From Isohypsibius dastychi (Eukaryota; Tardigrada; Eutardigrada; Parachela; Isohypsibiidae): a DNA stretch of 14,178 nucleotides. The notes beneath the pieces are model-generated. The model was not told the DNA's origin. It searched no databases and saw nothing but the letters and a program-made list of their open reading frames with translations. Positions 10,748 through 14,178 of the stretch are shown in pieces. Numbering within the stretch: the first letter of the stretch is position 1; each line of letters opens with the position of its first letter. The stretch covers positions 1-14,178 of the forward strand of contig JAQIWT010000882.1 of assembly GCA_034696485.1 (NCBI GenBank), in the 5' to 3' direction. A program made the position numbers and the translations under genes.

Positions 10748-12088
10748 TTAACCTTGTTTCACCGACAAGATCAGGGCGACAATCAGTCCGTAGAGACCCA
10801 ATACTTCGGCGAAAATAAGAATCAGGATCATACCGACGAACAGGCGAGGTTGCTGCGCTGTTCCTCTGACACCGGCATCACCGACGATTCCAATGGCAAA
10901 TCCTGCTGCCAAACCACTCAATCCGACGCAAAGACCGGCACCCAAGTGCATAAATGATCTGAAAAAATAACCGATGGAAAAACGCACTGACAATAAAACA
11001 ATTCAAGCCCAGTAATTAGAAAAAATTCATCAACTGTTCCCATGCTGTCATAGTTAAATTACCTGTAAAGTGTGTACGTTCCAGCATCAATTCCACCAGC
11101 AATAACGACAGCTACGACGAGGCCGTAGATGGCAATAATACCGGCCATGACGACAGGAATGACGGACTTCATGATGAGTTCTGGTCGCATTACTGACATG
11201 GCGGCGATACCAGTTCCAGATTTCGCTGTTCCATATGCTGCTCCCAAGGCTGTAAAAAAGGTGACAGATCAATGTACTGCTCGCAGCAGGAAAAGACAGG
11301 GTAATGGTAAGAAGAGATTGGCGGGTCAGACTCATGTCAGATTCCAGATTTTCTGATACTGATTTTTGGATTTTTGCGAGTTTCAAGTTTTTTAAACTCC
11401 ATCAAAGCCCCATTTTTTAGAACCCTGTCAAGCCAATGAGATCCCCGCCAGACGAACTGAGATCAGGGATGTAAAGAAATCTCAATCTCGGAAAAAGACT
11501 GAAAAGAGCGAAAGAACCGATAAATCCATAAATCCACCGATCCCGATTCCCGATCCCATTTCCCGGGAAGAATCTCCCAAACAAATAATATATAGATTAT
11601 ATGAGTGTACTTTTCCCTTGTACAAGCAACGCCTCAGTTCAATTTGGAAAGTAACACTCAAGAAGGCGTGAGGTCACATGATCAAAATATTAAATATCGA
11701 GAACCATATTTCTTGGGTCAAACCCATTTCTTCAGTCATTCCAGCCTTCTGAAATGCATATCAAACCAAAAGTCAGAACTGTATGACCAGAGGTCCATGC
11801 AGAAGAATTATTTGAGATATAAAACATGAGCGCAAAACGAACATTCTTAAACGTCTTCAACATTTCCCTCGTTAGTGTACCGCTGAAATTTCCTGGGCAA
11901 ACAGGGAGGGAAACCGACCAAAAAATCAAGTAGTTGATGGGAGCCAATACTGGGAGTTTGGAATAATCGATCGAAACTGGAAAAGGGCTCGAAAAATGCC
12001 ACTCACCACTGAAAACCATTGCAGAGGTTGCTCCCATAACTCCGAAGAAGGGGGTGTACAAAGGTTGAACAACTGTGTTTGTCGACAT
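10748..12088 (-). CDS. ATP6V0C: V-type proton ATPase 16-kDa proteolipid subunit c
   Basis: Subunit c forms the proton-carrying ring of the membrane Vo sector of the V-ATPase, which acidifies lysosomes and other organelles. Exons on the - strand, in order, are 12007-12088, 11063-11249 and 10748-10958; all junctions are GT-AG and in phase, giving 159 aa (human 155). The protein has four transmembrane helices in two related pairs. Signatures seen: [17 protein letters not shown] in helix 1, [38 protein letters not shown] in helix 2, [20 protein letters not shown] in helix 3, and [17 protein letters not shown] in helix 4 with the essential proton-binding Glu at residue 141. Intron 1 (11250-12006, 757 nt) is by far the longest in the window; intron 2 is 104 nt. 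The neighbour 730 bp upstream on the same strand is subunit D of the same complex. The N-terminal dozen residues and the C-terminal SVKQG tail are divergent, as usual for the family. Confidence 0.98.
11250..12006 (-). other. Long first intron of V-ATPase c (757 nt)
   Basis: The intron has a GTGAGT donor and a TTTTTTACAG acceptor on the - strand. It holds no convincing coding exon. Around 11518-11569 there is a short pyrimidine-rich, imperfectly repeated tract (units such as ATAAATCC and CCCGATCCC). An exact TCACATGA octamer lies at 11674-11681. Long first introns in otherwise compact genes often carry regulatory sites, but no snoRNA or tRNA could be identified here. Confidence 0.6.
11673..11682. 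promoter_or_regulatory. Candidate M-box E-box in intron 1 of V-ATPase c
   Basis: GTCACATGAT contains an exact TCAYRTGA octamer at 11674-11681, the M-box type recognised by MITF/TFE factors. It lies inside the long first intron, a plausible regulatory position. Support is by motif match only. Confidence 0.28.
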
Positions 12089-12201
12089 TTTTGCGAGGAG
12101 TTTCCTGAGGTTTTGAGAGTACTACACAGGACGATGGAGCACGACAGATGGATGTTCAGGGAGAACCTTTGAATTGAAGACACGACGTGCGATGAAATCA
12201 A

Positions 12202-12294
12202 CTGAAAATAAACTGCTCTTGTAGGCGGAAGAAACGAATCGATCACACACTCTTCTCTTTGCCCGTAGAAATTGCCCACGCGGGCCAGACGTAC
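12202..12294 (-). other. Possible 5'UTR intron of V-ATPase c
   Basis: On the - strand a GTACGT donor begins at 12294 and a TTTATTTTCAG acceptor ends at 12202, giving a 93-nt intron that would place a 5'UTR exon at 12089-12201. A short upstream frame beginning MSQSSTVYEDE (ATG at 12326-12324) spans the donor. Gene D next door also has a 5'UTR intron. Without transcripts this remains a prediction. Confidence 0.35.
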
Positions 12295-12304
12295 TCATCT
12301 TCAT

Positions 12305-12818
12305 AAACAGTGCTAGACTGGCTCATGCCGTTTCCACCCGGTGATGATTTTCGGGATCCCATGCGACGTCAGCCTGTGTTGTAGACGCCTTTTTCCGCTG
12401 TCAGAGCGCAGCACTTTTCATTCAGCCTTTTCACAAGTTCATGTTTATTTCTCGATAAAAAAATCTTCCGAAACTCGAACTATAGTAGTGCGCGATTTTT
12501 CGGAGCCATTCAGCATTGCCAACCGTTCGCCGTGATCTCATGAATTTATCCGATCAATCACTTCCGGTAATAAAAAAAAGAACCAGACTGGCTCGCATTG
12601 CTGTCGAGTTCCACTTTAACTCATTTTGTTTTTATTTAAGCATAATAAAGCCAGAACATTCTGTTAGACAAAAAACAACACAAGCAGTAGTTGCACATAT
12701 TCGGGAGTACACCCTGCATTTTAGTCAGAAATAAAAACCAAACAATTCACATCACCAAATCAAGCAAAAATCGTGGAATGCATCCTTGGAGTGATATTTT
12801 CAGAATATCCAAACGATT
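12305..12818. other. Intergenic: V-ATPase D 3'UTR and V-ATPase c promoter
   Basis: No coding exon was found. On the - strand AATAAA at 12636-12631 lies about 180 nt past the subunit D stop and is the best poly(A) signal for that gene. The remaining 12305-12600 would be the promoter of the c gene; it holds a CRE-like half site (TGACGTC on the - strand, about 12365-12371) and no clear TATA box. Confidence 0.45.
12631..12636 (-). other. Poly(A) signal AATAAA of V-ATPase D
   Basis: The + strand TTTATT gives AATAAA on the - strand about 180 nt downstream of the subunit D stop codon. It is the first canonical hexamer in that 3' flank. Confidence 0.4.
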
Positions 12819-13565
12819 TCAAACCACTATATCTGCATCCACGCCGTGATCATCAACGATATCGCGAACAATATTATACTTCATATCCACAACCTTGGGT
12901 GCTTTGTTCTTTTCTTTCTTGTCTCTCGCTTGCTTCTTCTTTTCCTGCACCTTTTTCAAACGGAAAAATTCCTCACGTTCACGTTCATCCAGCTCGGAAG
13001 TAATATATGCCAAAGTCCGTTCAATTTTGGGGATGATCACATGTTCGATGGCGTTCACACGTCGATTGGTAACTTTGATCACTTCATCCAATGTCACGAA
13101 AGAAGTCTGCAGAGAAGCCAAATCCACCAATAATTTCACGGCTAATAAATAATTTTTCTTCAGCTTTGCAATCTGCTGTCCTCCCTTCGCGATTCCCGTC
13201 AGCTCATAACTGTCTGTTCCCTCCACGTAATGCTCAAAAACAGGCAAATTCACACCAGCAACGTTATCCTTCCGTGTCCGCACCTTGATCTGCGCTTTAT
13301 TCACACTTTGAAGAACAGTCTGATTTACATCCCCAGCAGCAAACTTGGTTTCCGCCAGCGAAAATGCAGCCTCCTTCATCACTTCGCCCATCTGCACTTT
13401 GGTCTCTATGATCTTGCCAAGAATCATACGGAACCGCATCGTCAAAGCATCCGACTTTTTCTTTAGAAGAGAATGTCCTTTCTGAGCTCCTTTGAGACGA
13501 GTCTTCATCAAAGTCATGGCCATCCGAGATGGAAAAATACTAATTTTATCATCCTTTCCCGACAT
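12819..13565 (-). CDS. ATP6V1D: V-type proton ATPase subunit D
   Basis: Subunit D is the central rotor shaft of the V1 sector and links ATP hydrolysis in the A3B3 head to rotation of the c ring. One uninterrupted frame runs from ATG (13565-13563) to TGA (12821-12819), 248 aa, the family's usual length (human 247). Signatures are the N-terminal [59 protein letters not shown], and the C-terminal helix [20 protein letters not shown] followed by the [17 protein letters not shown] coiled coil. A Lys-rich linker precedes the variable tail. The coding region is intronless in contrast to its neighbours, but a 5'UTR intron is likely. It lies upstream of, and on the same strand as, subunit c. Confidence 0.98.
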   Translation of the reverse strand: MSGKDDKISIFPSRMAMTLMKTRLKGAQKGHSLLKKKSDALTMRFRMILGKIIETKVQMGEVMKEAAFSLAETKFAAGDVNQTVLQSVNKAQIKVRTRKDNVAGVNLPVFEHYVEGTDSYELTGIAKGGQQIAKLKKNYLLAVKLLVDLASLQTSFVTLDEVIKVTNRRVNAIEHVIIPKIERTLAYITSELDEREREEFFRLKKVQEKKKQARDKKEKNKAPKVVDMKYNIVRDIVDDHGVDADIVV

Positions 13566-13570
13566 TTTTC

Positions 13571-13708
13571 CTGCAACGACAAAAGTTGGTCAGCTGGTCA
13601 AATTCCCAAAAAACAGATATGTGGTCACGCAAAGTTTAAGATCCACAAAAGAACATCAGCAACACAAGACGCATGCCAACTCTTCATACTCCAACTCTTT
13701 TGACTTAC
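13571..13708 (-). other. 5'UTR intron of V-ATPase D
   Basis: On the - strand a strong GTAAGT donor begins at 13708 directly after CTGAG, and a GTTGCAG acceptor ends at 13571, five bases before the ATG. The 138-nt intron would join a short untranslated leader to the coding exon. Good consensus at both ends supports it. Confidence 0.6.
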
Positions 13709-13738
13709 CTCAGATCTCGGTGAAAAAGTTTTGAAGAA

Positions 13739-13745
13739 TTATATA
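13739..13745 (-). promoter_or_regulatory. TATA-like element upstream of V-ATPase D
   Basis: TATATAA on the - strand lies about 30 nt upstream of the predicted untranslated leader exon, the right spacing for a TATA box if transcription begins near 13710-13715. The region is A+T-rich, so chance is possible. Confidence 0.35.
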
Positions 13746-13782
13746 TTTCGTATGAACAAGGATATGCAGATCAGCTGTCATG

Positions 13783-13835
13783 TGTAACGTCCGTCCAGGC
13801 TTTTAATCGTTTTGTCTGGTGTTTCAGACGTTACA
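13783..13835. repeat. Imperfect inverted repeat (hairpin) upstream of V-ATPase D
   Basis: TGTAACGTC at 13783-13791 pairs perfectly with GACGTTACA at 13827-13835. An inner CCAG (13795-13798) pairs with CTGG (13816-13819). It could be a short cruciform, a solo MITE-like element or a paired regulatory site. Confidence 0.5.
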
Positions 13836-14101
13836 GTTCACCATGGAAAGTAACAAAACGCAGCAGAAGAAGCAGACTTTCAAATGATCCCTCAAAACGC
13901 TTTTGAAACATGTGATCTGAGCAGCCCATCATGTCGCTCGAGGTGGCAGCATTCAAGGGGGTTTGTCAACCCCTGGTCACAACCAAGGAACTTGGGGTTT
14001 TCGGTCTCTGCTTTGGGGTCCGACGATTAACGATTTGGAACTCTCCACCCGCTGTAGCCAGGGGGATTTCAGTGTTTACATGAGGGCTTTTCAGTGCAAT
14101 T
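13836..14101. other. Upstream flank without recognised genes
   Basis: No coding exon is apparent. A GGGGTT/AACCCC inverted repeat with a 4-nt loop lies at 13958-13973, and TTGGGGT recurs near 13993 and 14014. ACATGTGA at 13908-13915 is one base off an M-box octamer. Confidence 0.4.
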
Positions 14102-14178
14102 CAGTGGCGTAGGAAGCCCTTATTTTTGGGTGACTCACCCCCCCTTTTTGGCCAGAATATTAGGGACTCACCCCCCCT
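14102..14178. repeat. Interspersed-repeat or transposon-like fragment at the right edge
   Basis: The segment begins CAGTGGCGTAGG, similar in style to the ends of cut-and-paste DNA transposons, and contains a 14-base direct repeat (GACTCA, seven C, T) at 14132-14145 and 14165-14178, 33 bp apart. The window stops inside it, so neither the full element nor a target-site duplication can be seen. Family assignment is not possible. Confidence 0.4.

Noticed and set aside
11330-11415. Possible C/D snoRNA in V-ATPase c intron 1 (TTTGATGG and CTGA about 70 nt apart)
   Set aside because: The C box is imperfect, and no flanking stem or D' box supports it.
12122-12304. 60-codon - strand frame just upstream of V-ATPase c
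   Set aside because: It runs through a good splice acceptor, matches no known protein, and is better explained as 5'UTR with an intron.

Overview
This is animal nuclear DNA. It is gene-dense: five conserved protein genes are recognisable across their visible length, a sixth runs in from the left edge, and two further genes are unrecognised. Most introns are about 50-110 nt with GT-AG ends and variable acceptors (TTCAG, TTTAG, ATAG). The proteins are ordinary bilaterian orthologues. The V-ATPase c subunit reads like arthropod or vertebrate proteins and not like nematode ones. A compact-genome invertebrate of tardigrade or arthropod type fits, but the sequence does not settle this. Nothing bacterial, viral or plasmid-like was seen.

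Layout, left half, mostly + strand. (1) The 3' end of a LONRF-type gene (LON substrate-binding domain), 143-1025, five exons. (2) A GDP-D-glucose phosphorylase (GDPGP1) gene ending at 3351, with a possible 85-residue N-terminal extension. (3) An unrecognised + strand open frame, about 3433-4161, interrupted once by a TAG that could lie in an intron. (4) An unrecognised two-exon gene on the - strand, 4181-4635, convergent with (3). (5) A complete 13-exon TMF1 gene (golgin, TATA element modulatory factor), 5028-8671, encoding 946 aa and including a 24-nt microexon.

Layout, right half, all on the - strand. (6) Ribosomal protein S3, 8871-9977, five exons, 244 aa. (7) V-ATPase proteolipid subunit c, 10748-12088, three exons, 159 aa, with an unusually long first intron. 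(8) V-ATPase subunit D, 12819-13565, intronless coding region with a 5'UTR intron. The two extreme ends (1-69 and about 14100-14178) look like fragments of interspersed repeat DNA.

How the genes relate. Subunits c (membrane ring) and D (central rotor stalk) belong to the same rotary proton pump and lie head to tail about 730 bp apart, so they could share regulation. M-box/CLEAR-like E-boxes (TCACATGA) lie inside and just beyond the c gene. The other genes share no obvious pathway. No new system is evident. The points most worth a second look are the two unrecognised genes around 3.4-4.9 kb, the V-ATPase pair with its possible lysosomal-type E-boxes, the GDPGP1 N-terminal extension, the TMF1 microexon and the repeats at the window edges.
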